A DNA stretch of 64,000 nucleotides from Flavobacterium sp. UBA7680 (GTDB taxonomy: Bacteria > Bacteroidota > Bacteroidia > Flavobacteriales > Flavobacteriaceae): assembly GCF_002482975.1 (NCBI RefSeq), contig NZ_DLHA01000057.1, positions 30,838 through 94,837 of the forward strand. Reading direction: 5' to 3'. The notes beneath the pieces were generated by a model, which did not search any database, was not told where the DNA came from, and saw only the letters and a program-made list of their open reading frames with translations. Each line of letters starts with the position of its first letter. The first letter of the stretch is position 1. Below, piece after piece: positions 1 to 8,772 of the stretch. The translations under genes were made by a program, and so were the position numbers.

Positions 1-1282
1 TTCCTTTATCATCGTAAATTTTAGTACGAACAATTTCTCCTCCTTCAGGTTTTACTACTAAAACATCACGATCATCTGTAAAAATCCCTTGATATCCAAA
101 AGGATCATCCTGACTTGTACATTCTAACCAGATATAATTATTTCCATTTGGAACGGCAAGAATCATATGATTGCCCTGCATCGAAACGAAATCTGACTGA
201 ATATCTAATTTATAACGATCTCCGTATAAAATAGTATTATAAGATGGTACGTCTACAACCTCCAGAAGTGCTTTTGTATAATTTGATAATGCTTTACAAT
301 CTCCATATCCTAAACGATCGACATCGCTAGCAAACATGGGTTTCCATCCTCCGATACCAACTGCAATATTTACGTATCTTGATTTTTTTTGAACATAATC
401 GTAAATAATTTTTGCTTTCTTAACAGGATCTTTTTCGTCTCCAACAAGTGCTTTTATTTTTACTTTAGTTTCATCTGGTAAAACAGTAGTTCCGTTTAAG
501 ATTTTCTCTCCGTACCATTTTCCAAATGCTTCCCATGTAGTAGCTTTTCCGTCAACTCCTTCTAAGTGAAAATTTTCTAATCCCATCATGACTTTAGGAA
601 AAAGTTCCCCGTAAGACGGACTCAAATCTTCTTGTTTCTGAGCCACAATATTTGTTGCTATGTAACTTAAATTCGTATCTGTATCTGTCGTTTTTTTAAT
701 ATTGAAACCATCAAATCTGAACTCTTTCTTTTTAAATCCCAATTCTTTAGGAAAAGTAACATTCAAAACACATTTCTCTACGCTTAGATTATAAGCGCTC
801 AGGAAATACCATTGTGGTATAAAAGCTGTATTTGAAGTTTCTGTTTCACAAGTATAAACAACTGTAAAAGGATATGAGATGGGAGTATAATCTAAATAAA
901 GTACCCTATTATCTGAAAACAGCGTACTGCCGCTAACTGCACTCTGATCTCTAAAATCTTTTTTCCTGATCTTTTTTATTTCATTTCCTAATGCATCATA
1001 AACTATAGCTTCTATATTTTTTATTGAAGTAGTTTTATCATAATGCGCATAAGCATCAATATCATTTAAACCTTTTTCATTTAAGACAGAAACCACTCTT
1101 TGGGTTTTAATATTCATGCTTCTTTGTGAAGCAATAACAATATCCATCTGATCTAATCGAACAACGGCATTAGCACTTTGTTTAAGACTATCAGCAATAA
1201 ATAGGGTAGAATAATTAGTCTTCTGAGCAGAAGAAATAAGGGAAAATAAGATAAAAAAAAGCCTAAAACAGGTAGATTTCAT
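1..1282 (-). CDS. DUF3857 / transglutaminase-like secreted protein (3' end cut by window)
   Basis: Read leftward from ATG at 1280-1282 and still open at base 1, so the C-terminus is missing. The start MKSTCFRLFFILFSLISSAQ is a Sec signal peptide. The first part resembles the beta-rich DUF3857 domain of Bacteroidota. Around residues 325-330 comes GYGDCKAL, the usual transglutaminase-like cysteine motif, followed by GNHMILAV, which probably holds the histidine, and WLECTSQ. The family is periplasmic or surface-exposed and its substrate is generally unknown; true transglutaminase activity is not established. Over 400 residues are visible. Family call is firm, function is not. Confidence 0.8.
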   Translation of the reverse strand, partial: MKSTCFRLFFILFSLISSAQKTNYSTLFIADSLKQSANAVVRLDQMDIVIASQRSMNIKTQRVVSVLNEKGLNDIDAYAHYDKTTSIKNIEAIVYDALGNEIKKIRKKDFRDQSAVSGSTLFSDNRVLYLDYTPISYPFTVVYTCETETSNTAFIPQWYFLSAYNLSVEKCVLNVTFPKELGFKKKEFRFDGFNIKKTTDTDTNLSYIATNIVAQKQEDLSPSYGELFPKVMMGLENFHLEGVDGKATTWEAFGKWYGEKILNGTTVLPDETKVKIKALVGDEKDPVKKAKIIYDYVQKKSRYVNIAVGIGGWKPMFASDVDRLGYGDCKALSNYTKALLEVVDVPSYNTILYGDRYKLDIQSDFVSMQGNHMILAVPNGNNYIWLECTSQDDPFGYQGIFTDDRDVLVVKPEGGEIVRTKIYDDKG

Positions 1283-1346
1283 TAGTCAGTAATTTCGTCA
1301 AATATATATTATTTTTAGAAATTCTTAACATTTGTTGAGTTTATTT

Positions 1347-1799
1347 TTACTCTCTGTTTTTGCTATCGATTAGGATCGTTACAGGGCCGTCATTTAATAA
1401 ACTGACTTTCATATCAGCGCCAAAAATTCCGGTTTGTACTTTCTTGTCAAACTCTTTTTCTAAAGCTTTTACAAAGTTCTCGTACATAGGAATTGCAAAT
1501 TCAGGTTTGGAAGCTTTTATGTAAGATGGACGGTTTCCTTTTTTTGTAGAAGCATGAAGTGTAAATTGGCTGACAACAATAATTTCACCGTCGATATCCT
1601 GAACCGAGCAGTTCATCACATCATTTTCGTCACCAAAAATTCTCATTTTTATAATTTTTCCAGCAAGCCAGTCAATGTCTTCCTGAGTATCGGCATCCTC
1701 AATTCCAACTAATACTAATAATCCTTTTTTAATGTCTGCTGTTTTTTGGCCATCAACGGTTACTGATGCCTCGGAAACTCTTTGTACGACTACTTTCAT
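1347..1799 (-). CDS. dtd: D-aminoacyl-tRNA deacylase
   Basis: 150 residues, the usual length of the Dtd family, which hydrolyses D-amino acids (and Gly from tRNA-Ala) mischarged on tRNA in the cytoplasm. The N-terminus MKVVVQRVSEASVTVDG is typical. Both active-site signatures are present: SQFTLHA near residues 77-83 and NDGPVT near residues 136-141. Lies 147 bp downstream of rsgA on the same strand, with a repeat-rich spacer between, so co-transcription is uncertain. Confidence 0.95.
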   Translation of the reverse strand: MKVVVQRVSEASVTVDGQKTADIKKGLLVLVGIEDADTQEDIDWLAGKIIKMRIFGDENDVMNCSVQDIDGEIIVVSQFTLHASTKKGNRPSYIKASKPEFAIPMYENFVKALEKEFDKKVQTGIFGADMKVSLLNDGPVTILIDSKNRE

Positions 1800-1946
1800 T
1801 ATTACAAAAGGTGGTTTTATGCCACAGATAAAAGGATTAAACAGATTTTAAATTCTAGCGTTAGATGCACTGCTGTGCATCTCTACATTTGAATATTGTC
1901 ATGATTTTTTGTTTGGAATTTGGAATTTGAAAAAATTGGAATTTAA
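1800..1946. repeat. Intergenic dispersed-repeat words between dtd and rsgA
   Basis: This spacer consists of short words that recur elsewhere in the window: 'ccacagat..aggattaaa' (also near 25000 and 40030), a small GATGCAcTGCtGTGCATC hairpin, and 'tttggaatttggaattt' (also near 10035, 56940 and 58090). No ORF or promoter stands out. Confidence 0.5.
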
Positions 1947-2924
1947 TTATTTTCTCGTTTCGTCACTCGCTGCACGATCATCACCATAAATATCAGTGCG
2001 GTAATGTTCTTCATCGCCTTCTAATATTTTAAGATAACTATTGTAACGTGACCATGCAATTTCGTCTTTTTCTAAAGCTGCTTTTATAGCGCAATGCGGT
2101 TCTTCTTTATGGAGACAATTATTAAACTTGCACTGATCTTTTAGTTTGAAGAATTCCGGAAAATAACCGCTGATTTCTGATGGTTCCATATCGACGATTC
2201 CGAAACCTTTAATTCCAGGTGTATCGATGATTCTTGCATCAAAAGATAAATCATACATTTCGGCAAAAGTTGTTGTATGCTGTCCTTGTTTACTTTGTTC
2301 TGAAATTACAGTTGTTTTTAAATGCAGACTTGGTTCCATAGCATTTACCAAAGTCGATTTTCCAACTCCAGAATGTCCGGAAAACATACTTACTTTTCCA
2401 ACCATCATTTCTTTAAGTTGGTCAACTCCTTTATTTTCTGTTGATGAAATTCTAAGGCATTTATATCCAATTTCGGTATAAATGTGCTGTAAGTAAAGCT
2501 GATCGTCTAAAGTTTGTTCGTTTAGCGTATCGATTTTATTGAAAATTAAAACCGCTTCAATTCCGTATGCTTCTGCAGTAACTAGAAAACGATCAATAAA
2601 ACTTGTTGTAGTTGGTGGATTATCAATAGTAATCAGTAAAAAAACCTGATCAATATTTGATGCAATAATATGAATCTGTTTAGATAAGTTAACCGATTTA
2701 CGAACGATGTAATTTTTTCTTTCGTGAATTTTATGAATCGTTCCTGTTAAGGCATCCGAAGTTTCTTCTAATTCATAATCGACAATATCGCCTACAGCAA
2801 TTGGGTTGGTACTTTTAATACCTTTCATTCTGAATTTCCCTTTCATACGGCACTCAATAAAATCACCTTTTTCAGATTTTACGGTGTACCAGCTTCCTGT
2901 AGATTTATATACGATTCCTGTCAT
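1947..2924 (-). CDS. rsgA: Ribosome small subunit-dependent GTPase A
   Basis: 325 residues, normal for RsgA, a circularly permuted GTPase that acts in late 30S maturation. An OB-fold N-terminus (residues 1-75, MTGIVYKSTGSWYTVKSEKG) is followed by the permuted G motifs: G4 NKID near 129, the P-loop GHSGVGKST near 183-191, and DTPG near 234. The C-terminus has the family zinc-binding knuckle (CKFNNCLHKEEPHC, residues 265-278). All hallmarks are intact. Confidence 0.97.
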   Translation of the reverse strand: MTGIVYKSTGSWYTVKSEKGDFIECRMKGKFRMKGIKSTNPIAVGDIVDYELEETSDALTGTIHKIHERKNYIVRKSVNLSKQIHIIASNIDQVFLLITIDNPPTTTSFIDRFLVTAEAYGIEAVLIFNKIDTLNEQTLDDQLYLQHIYTEIGYKCLRISSTENKGVDQLKEMMVGKVSMFSGHSGVGKSTLVNAMEPSLHLKTTVISEQSKQGQHTTTFAEMYDLSFDARIIDTPGIKGFGIVDMEPSEISGYFPEFFKLKDQCKFNNCLHKEEPHCAIKAALEKDEIAWSRYNSYLKILEGDEEHYRTDIYGDDRAASDETRK

Positions 2925-2977
2925 TCAAATTTTAGATTTCTGATTTTAGATTTTAGATTGCTCTTAAAACTAAAAAT

Positions 2978-3036
2978 TTTAAAAGGCAAAATTACGTTTT
3001 TAGAATTGAACAACGCAACTTCGCCTTTTAAATTTA
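2978..3036 (-). terminator. Possible terminator after the VIT-domain gene
   Basis: On the minus strand AAAAGGCGAAGTTGCG can pair imperfectly with the downstream AACGTAATTTTGCCTTTT, just 3' of the stop codon at 3063. The stem has bulges and the T-run is part of the stem, so support is moderate. Confidence 0.4.
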
Positions 3037-3062
3037 AAATCTCTAATCTGAATTTATGAATC

Positions 3063-6000
3063 TTACCAATTGATTTCAGCTAAAACTTCATTCTCTTTAA
3101 CTTTTCCAAGCTGAATTGTTTTTAAAGTTCTGGATGTTTTTCCAGCCTTAGTTGTATAAATTTCAACCATAATTGTAGCTGGGCCATTTTCAGTTAATTC
3201 TGTTTCTCCAAAATAATTGGTTTTAATTTGATATTTCCCTTTCACCGCATTTCGAATTATATATTGTTCCGGGCCATAACCTTCTGTAAAATCTTTAGAA
3301 AATCTTCCTCCAATTTGTGTTGAAGTATGGCTGTAGTAACATTCTTCGTTTGTTGGTTCAATAACATGCAAGTCTAAATCGACATCCATTTGGTTCCAGT
3401 TCATGATAATTCGAATATCAACCGGCATTTTTGCAAGATATTTTTTATCAAGTTTTCCTGTTTTCAAACCTGAATGTTCTCTCATCAAACGGTTTATATC
3501 CATTAAAATAATATCTTCCACACCTTCATACTGGCCGTCCATTTCTCCATAATAATTCACTTCCAAAGCTTTAACTAATTGATCAAAAGATTGCTGATAT
3601 TTCCCTGCATCTTCCAGCGTCAATGCATAATCTCTTAAACTTTGCGGTTCGTGAGCCCTCCATTTTGCAACTTGTTTTGCTGTAAACACCGCATCATCAT
3701 AATCTTTCCATTGGCGTAAAGTATAAGTCAGCGTTTTATACAATTGATGGTTTTCTAAACCTAAATCGGCAATATTACTGATAATCAATAATGCTTTTTT
3801 AACATCTCCCTGATTGTAGAAAAAATGTGCCACATCAAAATAAAAACTTGGGTTTCTTTCCTGTGCTTTTCTTAATTCTAAATACAAATCGTATTGTTTT
3901 TCTTTTGGAGCTTTTGCCAAAGCTTTTAAATACAATCGGTCTGGATTCCAACTTTTTGTTTGGACAACTCCACTATTTGAAGACTGCTTTTTCGTTGTTA
4001 TTATAATAACTCCATTTGCCCCTTTGCTGCCATAAGCAGCAATTCTCGAAGCATCTTTCAAAACATCTACGGTATCGATATCATCTGACTTTAAATCGGC
4101 GAATTCACCCTCATAAAACTGACCATCAACTATAATTAAAGGCTTTTTTGAATCTCCGGCTAAATATCCCTGATCTAGATTTGAATCTTGTGGAATATAT
4201 TTATTTTTTGAGATGTCTTCTGAAATAGCACCAACAACATCAGATTTTTTTTGAGTTCCATATCCTACTACAACTGTTTCTTCTAATTTAGCAGCATTTG
4301 TCTCTCTTTGTATTACTTCACTTCCAACTTTTTTATCTTTTAATTCAGTAATCACCGGCATATCTTCCGTAAATTCTTCTTTTTTCACAACCACAGGTGG
4401 GGCAAATTTAACCTGATTAGCTTGAGGTGTAGATGATACAGGAGCAGCATTATATACATTATTATCTTCCTCAATAACCATTGCTGCTGGAGCTGCTCCA
4501 ATCGGTTCGTCTATTGTTAAAACAGCATCTGGATCTCCTTTTATAGTTTCACTTCCAATTGTTATATCCCCATCTCTGCCTCTTGCCCCTGACGGTGGTG
4601 GAGGCGGTGGCGGTAAAACTTGTCCTTTGTGTTTATACTTAGATGCAATTTTCTGTCCTTTATATTTTATATTCTTTTTCCACCAAACATCTAATCCATT
4701 AAAATAACTTTCTATATTGTCCCAATTACTTTTTTGCTGAGCCAAATTAGTATCGTGTTCCTGTTTTTTAATTCTGTCAAATTCTGCACGTAATTCTGCC
4801 GGTGGAATAATATCATACGAAATATAATCGCGGATATTTTCTAAAACAATCAACGAAGTATTTTTAGTAATGATACCGTACTTTTTGCCCAAAAGTTCAA
4901 TTTCGTCAGCATTTTTAGCATATTCAAAATCAAGATTTGCTATTTTTTTCTGTGCCCAAAGTTTTTCAATATTTACATCGTTCGTGTTTTGAACCGCACC
5001 ATCAAGCGAAATTTTTCTTTCTAAAACAGCTTCATTATTATATCCAAATAATAATGTAATCTCATTTTTTGGATTTAAAGAAATTCCCGAAAAACTAAAA
5101 TTTCCTGAAACCGAAGTTCCTTCTATCGGAAACAAATCAGTTATCGTTAAATTTTCTTTTATTCCTAAAAATTTCAAATTTGTATTTGTCAATTTATCCA
5201 AAGCGATTTCAGTATTGATTTGATTTAAATTGATAAAATTGCCGCCAGTCTGCATTGCTGAATAATTCAGAAAAGCAAAATCAGCAGAAACTGAAGAAGT
5301 GATAGTATAAATTGTTTTTTTAGTTTTAGGAAGAAGATTTTCACTCAAAGAAGATAGTCCATCAGTAAAAAACAAATACTCAGCCTGACCCGTAAAGTTG
5401 AGCTGCGAAAAACGAGTTCCTCCATCGTATTTTGTTTTCTCTAAAACTGCTTTTAAAGCATCCCAATTACCGTTAGAAACAATATATTCTTGTTGTTTAT
5501 CAAAAGTATAATTCAAAAAGTACACCGTAACTTTTGTGTTTTTTATTTTCTGAAAATACGCATCCAGCAAATTCAATTCTTTCTTTATATCTCTATTTTG
5601 ACAGCTCAAAGAATTATCCCAAATTAAACCAATCGAAGCTGGTATTTTTTTAACTGTTTTATTTCCTTCGATAAAAGTATTTCCATAAAAGTAATGTTGT
5701 CCGCCAACATCCTGCATCAAAATACTTGGAATGCTTTGCTGTATTGGAATTTTAAGTACAATTTTTTCTGCAGGCTGGTAATTTTCTTTTTTAACAGAAG
5801 CCTGAAAAGCTTGATTCCATTTTGAAAAGACAATTTCGTTTCCTGAATTTTCAGTAACGGTTGGTGCTGTTGAAGTTCCTAAAACCGAAACATTAATTTC
5901 AAACTGATCTAATTTTTTCGGAAAACGACTTACCAATTGATATGCCAGATTATCTTTATCAAAAGCCGAAAGTTCTTCTTCGTAACCAATTATTACGGTT

Positions 6001-6461
6001 CGTTCTCCATTTGGAATTAAAGGATAAATTCGGGTTCTGAAATTATTTCCATCTACTTTTTCCAACAATCCCGGATCAACACGACGATGTTCAATAGCTT
6101 CAAAAACCTGTTTTCCTTTATTTTTATTTACCGGAACGGCTTCTCTCATTTTTCCATTGATATCAATGGCATATCTTGAAACCGAAACATTTTCCGGTAA
6201 CGGAAAAATAAGTTCTGCTTCCATCTGACGAGTTCCCGAATTAAAAAAGTGCATTTCGGCAGTGGTGTAAGCAATATTCCCAACAACTTTTACATTGACT
6301 AAAAGTTTGTTCATTCTCACTTTTTCGGCATCATCACCTTTAACATTTAGTTCAGGGCTTTGTGCAAAAGTTTTTGTTCCTAAAAACAGTACAAAACAAA
6401 ATAACAATTTGAAGTTCACTTGAAACATTGTTGGCATAAAAACAGTGGTTTTAGATTTCAT
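3063..6461 (-). CDS. VIT-domain protein with VWA-like region, TonB-plug-like insert, TPR-like region and C-terminal beta domain
   Basis: About 1130 residues; ATG at 6459-6461 is preferred because the longer reading frame starts with TTG. A signal peptide (FKLLFCFVLFLGTKTFAQ) is followed by a vault/inter-alpha-trypsin (VIT) domain (roughly residues 40-160), a VWA-like region (about 250-400), a proline run of seven or eight near residue 620, and then VVVGYGTQKKSDVVGAIS ... PLIIVDG ... VDVLKDASRIAAYGSKGANG, which closely resembles a SusC-type TonB plug (about 730-820). TPR-like helices (about 855-960) and a DUF2135-like C-terminal domain (RIIMNWNQMDVDLDLHV) follow. Exported. The role is unknown; a surface or periplasmic scaffold is an inference. 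Downstream alternative start: ATG 6426-6428. Confidence 0.8.
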   Translation of the reverse strand: MKSKTTVFMPTMFQVNFKLLFCFVLFLGTKTFAQSPELNVKGDDAEKVRMNKLLVNVKVVGNIAYTTAEMHFFNSGTRQMEAELIFPLPENVSVSRYAIDINGKMREAVPVNKNKGKQVFEAIEHRRVDPGLLEKVDGNNFRTRIYPLIPNGERTVIIGYEEELSAFDKDNLAYQLVSRFPKKLDQFEINVSVLGTSTAPTVTENSGNEIVFSKWNQAFQASVKKENYQPAEKIVLKIPIQQSIPSILMQDVGGQHYFYGNTFIEGNKTVKKIPASIGLIWDNSLSCQNRDIKKELNLLDAYFQKIKNTKVTVYFLNYTFDKQQEYIVSNGNWDALKAVLEKTKYDGGTRFSQLNFTGQAEYLFFTDGLSSLSENLLPKTKKTIYTITSSVSADFAFLNYSAMQTGGNFINLNQINTEIALDKLTNTNLKFLGIKENLTITDLFPIEGTSVSGNFSFSGISLNPKNEITLLFGYNNEAVLERKISLDGAVQNTNDVNIEKLWAQKKIANLDFEYAKNADEIELLGKKYGIITKNTSLIVLENIRDYISYDIIPPAELRAEFDRIKKQEHDTNLAQQKSNWDNIESYFNGLDVWWKKNIKYKGQKIASKYKHKGQVLPPPPPPPSGARGRDGDITIGSETIKGDPDAVLTIDEPIGAAPAAMVIEEDNNVYNAAPVSSTPQANQVKFAPPVVVKKEEFTEDMPVITELKDKKVGSEVIQRETNAAKLEETVVVGYGTQKKSDVVGAISEDISKNKYIPQDSNLDQGYLAGDSKKPLIIVDGQFYEGEFADLKSDDIDTVDVLKDASRIAAYGSKGANGVIIITTKKQSSNSGVVQTKSWNPDRLYLKALAKAPKEKQYDLYLELRKAQERNPSFYFDVAHFFYNQGDVKKALLIISNIADLGLENHQLYKTLTYTLRQWKDYDDAVFTAKQVAKWRAHEPQSLRDYALTLEDAGKYQQSFDQLVKALEVNYYGEMDGQYEGVEDIILMDINRLMREHSGLKTGKLDKKYLAKMPVDIRIIMNWNQMDVDLDLHVIEPTNEECYYSHTSTQIGGRFSKDFTEGYGPEQYIIRNAVKGKYQIKTNYFGETELTENGPATIMVEIYTTKAGKTSRTLKTIQLGKVKENEVLAEINW

Positions 6462-6537
6462 AACGTGAAAGTTAAGGTTGTATATTGATATAGAGAACAA
6501 AAAACATCAAAAGGTTGGGAGAATAATACTTATTTTC

Positions 6538-6574
6538 AAAAAAAAATCTCCAAAGTCTTGCGACAATGGAGATT
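6538..6574 (-). terminator. Rho-independent terminator of the aromatic operon
   Basis: On the minus strand, AATCTCCA and TGGAGATT flank a 14-nt loop and are followed by a run of T. It lies about 100 bp beyond the stop of the DAHP synthase gene and just before the VIT gene start region. Confidence 0.6.
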
Positions 6575-6584
6575 ATAAAATTTT

Positions 6585-6668
6585 ATCATATAAGTGATAT
6601 AAGAAAATCTAAGAATTGGATTTGCAAAAATTAAATAAAACTTATAACACTTATATAACTTATATGGT
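6585..6668. repeat. Degenerate copy of the CATATAAG inverted-repeat element
   Basis: Left arm TCATATAAGTGATATAAG (6586-6603) and right arm ACTTATATAACTTATATGG (6650-6668) are diverged copies of the 28-bp arms seen intact at 18519-18598 and 42698-42868. Confidence 0.6.
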
Positions 6669-6679
6669 TTTAGAAAAAA

Positions 6680-7762
6680 TTATGCGTTGAAAATCTTCTC
6701 TTGGTGACCAATACTTTCCTGGTGAATTGCTTTGAACATTCTCAAAACAAACTCTTCAGTAAGACCTTTTTTCTCACCTTCTAAAATCATTTTTCCTAAA
6801 ATTTCGTTCCAACGGTTGTTTTGAAGAATCGCTACGTTTGCATCTTTTTTCACCTGACCAATTTCGTCAGCAACTTTCATACGTTTTCCTAATAACTCTA
6901 ATAAGTTAGCATCAAGTACGTCGATGTTAGCTCTTAGTTTAGTCATTTTTTGGCTGTACTCATCTGTAGTATCATCTGTTTTTCTGATCGTCAAATCTTT
7001 GATGATTTGTTTCAAAGCGTCTGGAGTAACTTGTTGCGCAGCATCAGACCAAGCATTGTCTGGATCGTAGTGCGTTTCGATAATCATACCGTCATAGTTC
7101 AAATCTAAAGCCTCTTGCGTTACTTCAAAAATCATTTTACGATCTCCTGTAATGTGAGATGGATCGATGATTAATGGTAAATCAGGGAATTTATTTTGCA
7201 ATTCGATAGCAATCTGCCATTCTGGAATATTTCTGTATTTTGTTTTTTCGTAAGTAGAGAAACCTCTGTGAATAACTCCTAATTTCTCGATTCCAGCCAT
7301 GTGTAAACGCTCAACACCACCTAACCATAAAGCTAAATCCGGGTTTACTGGGTTTTTAACCAAAACGATTTTATCTGTTCCTTTTAAAGTATCAGCAATT
7401 TCCTGAACCGCGAAAGGGTTTGCAGTTGTACGAGCACCAACCCATAAAACGTCAATATCATGTTCTAAAGCCAGTTTACAATGCGCTGCAGTTGCAACTT
7501 CAGTTCCCATTAGTAAACCAGTTTCTTTTTTAGCTTTTTGTAACCATTTTAATCCAATTTCCCCAACACCTTCAAATCCTCCTGGACGTGTTCTTGGTTT
7601 CCAGATTCCTGCTCTGAATACACTAACTTTTGAATCTTTCAATTCGTGAGCAATTTTCAATACTTGATCTTCCGTTTCTGCACTACATGGTCCAGCTATC
7701 ACAAGTGGGTGATTTAAATTGAAATCTTCTAACCACTTTCTCATTTCTTTCTTATTTTCCAT
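6680..7762 (-). CDS. Bifunctional DAHP synthase / chorismate mutase (type II)
   Basis: 360 residues. The N-terminal part (about 1-260) is a KDPS-like DAHP synthase of the kind found in Bacillus and Bacteroidota (HPLVIAGPCSAET, FRAGIWKPRTRPGGFEG, IIDPSHITG), making the first committed shikimate-pathway metabolite from PEP and erythrose-4-phosphate. The C-terminal about 90 residues (TKLRANIDVLDANLLELLGKR, then VAILQNNRWNEI) form an AroQ-type chorismate mutase. It ends the pheA-aminotransferase-tyrA operon, 12 bp after tyrA, so one transcript supplies both the pathway entry and the Phe/Tyr branch. In related enzymes the mutase domain also mediates feedback inhibition; here that is inference. Confidence 0.95.
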   Translation of the reverse strand: MENKKEMRKWLEDFNLNHPLVIAGPCSAETEDQVLKIAHELKDSKVSVFRAGIWKPRTRPGGFEGVGEIGLKWLQKAKKETGLLMGTEVATAAHCKLALEHDIDVLWVGARTTANPFAVQEIADTLKGTDKIVLVKNPVNPDLALWLGGVERLHMAGIEKLGVIHRGFSTYEKTKYRNIPEWQIAIELQNKFPDLPLIIDPSHITGDRKMIFEVTQEALDLNYDGMIIETHYDPDNAWSDAAQQVTPDALKQIIKDLTIRKTDDTTDEYSQKMTKLRANIDVLDANLLELLGKRMKVADEIGQVKKDANVAILQNNRWNEILGKMILEGEKKGLTEEFVLRMFKAIHQESIGHQEKIFNA

Positions 7763-7774
7763 CTTAATTTTAAT

Positions 7775-8635
7775 TTATTTCTTAGTTGTTGTTAATCCGT
7801 TTAATATCTCTTTTATTTTATTTGTGCTTTCCATTTCTTCAAAAATGGCATTGTAATTTTCATCTTTCAACAAATCCCTAAACCGACTGAGATTTGAAAT
7901 GTATTCTTCTAATGTTTCCAGAACGTGTTCTTTATTTTGCTTAAAAATCGGTGTCCACATGGCTGGCGAACTTTTTGCTAAACGAACCGTACTTTCAAAT
8001 CCACTTCCCGCCATATCAAAAATATCCTGCTCGTCCTTTTCTTTGTTCATTACTGTTTTACCAAGCATAAACGAACTAATGTGCGACAAATGCGAAACGT
8101 AAGCAATATGTTTGTCATGCGAAGTTGGGTCCATATATCGAATCCTCATTCCTATTTCGCTGAAAAGCTTTAACGCCTTTTCCTGCAATTTAAAAGTGGT
8201 TTTTTCCACTTCGCAGATAATGTTTGTTTTTCCTTTAAACAAACCTTTTATCGCCGCCGAAGGTCCTGAAAACTCCGTTCCCGCTATTGGATGTGTGGCA
8301 ATAAAATTTCTTCTTTTCGGATGACTTGCTACTGCTTCGCAAATTGGCTTTTTTGTCGAACCCACTTCAAAAACAATTGTTTTATCTCCAACCGAATCCA
8401 AAACTTTAGGCAAAACCGTCAGTGCCACATCCACCGGAACCGAAACGATTACAAAATCAGCTTCAGCTAAATCCTCAAAACTTCCTGCTTCGTCGATAAC
8501 TCCTAAATCAATGGCTTCCTGCAAATGCTTTTCGTTGCTGTCGATTCCAAAAATTGTCGAATCAGGATGTTGGTCTTTGATATCCAGCACCATCGAACCG
8601 CCTATTAATCCTATTCCTATTACGTATACTTTCAT
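7775..8635 (-). CDS. tyrA: Prephenate dehydrogenase
   Basis: 286 residues, the size of a stand-alone TyrA without ACT domain. The N-terminal Rossmann motif VIGIGLIGGS binds the NAD(P) cofactor; FIATHPIAGTEFSGP and the downstream HIAYVSHLSHISSF helix carry the conserved substrate-binding and catalytic histidines. It oxidatively decarboxylates prephenate to 4-hydroxyphenylpyruvate for tyrosine. Third gene of the leftward operon, 12 bp before the DAHP synthase gene and 137 bp after the aminotransferase. Confidence 0.94.
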   Translation of the reverse strand: MKVYVIGIGLIGGSMVLDIKDQHPDSTIFGIDSNEKHLQEAIDLGVIDEAGSFEDLAEADFVIVSVPVDVALTVLPKVLDSVGDKTIVFEVGSTKKPICEAVASHPKRRNFIATHPIAGTEFSGPSAAIKGLFKGKTNIICEVEKTTFKLQEKALKLFSEIGMRIRYMDPTSHDKHIAYVSHLSHISSFMLGKTVMNKEKDEQDIFDMAGSGFESTVRLAKSSPAMWTPIFKQNKEHVLETLEEYISNLSRFRDLLKDENYNAIFEEMESTNKIKEILNGLTTTKK

Positions 8636-8673
8636 ACTATTTCTTTAATTTTCAAATCTCGGTTTTTTTATGT

Positions 8674-8742
8674 GTCACCCTGAGCGAAGTCGAAGGGCTT
8701 TCCAATTGGAACGTGGGCTTCGACTTCGCTCAGCCTGACAAT
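8674..8742. repeat. Inverted repeat of the 'ctgagcgaagtcgaag' family
   Basis: CTGAGCGAAGTCGAAG (8680-8695) and its exact reverse complement CTTCGACTTCGCTCAG (8718-8733) flank a 22-nt loop between the aminotransferase and tyrA genes. Single half-copies recur at 9995-10022 and 29778-29801. This repeat family is common in many bacterial genomes. Inside an operon it could form a strong mRNA hairpin. Confidence 0.8.
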
Positions 8743-8772
8743 CCAAAATCTAAAATCTGATATCTAAAATTT

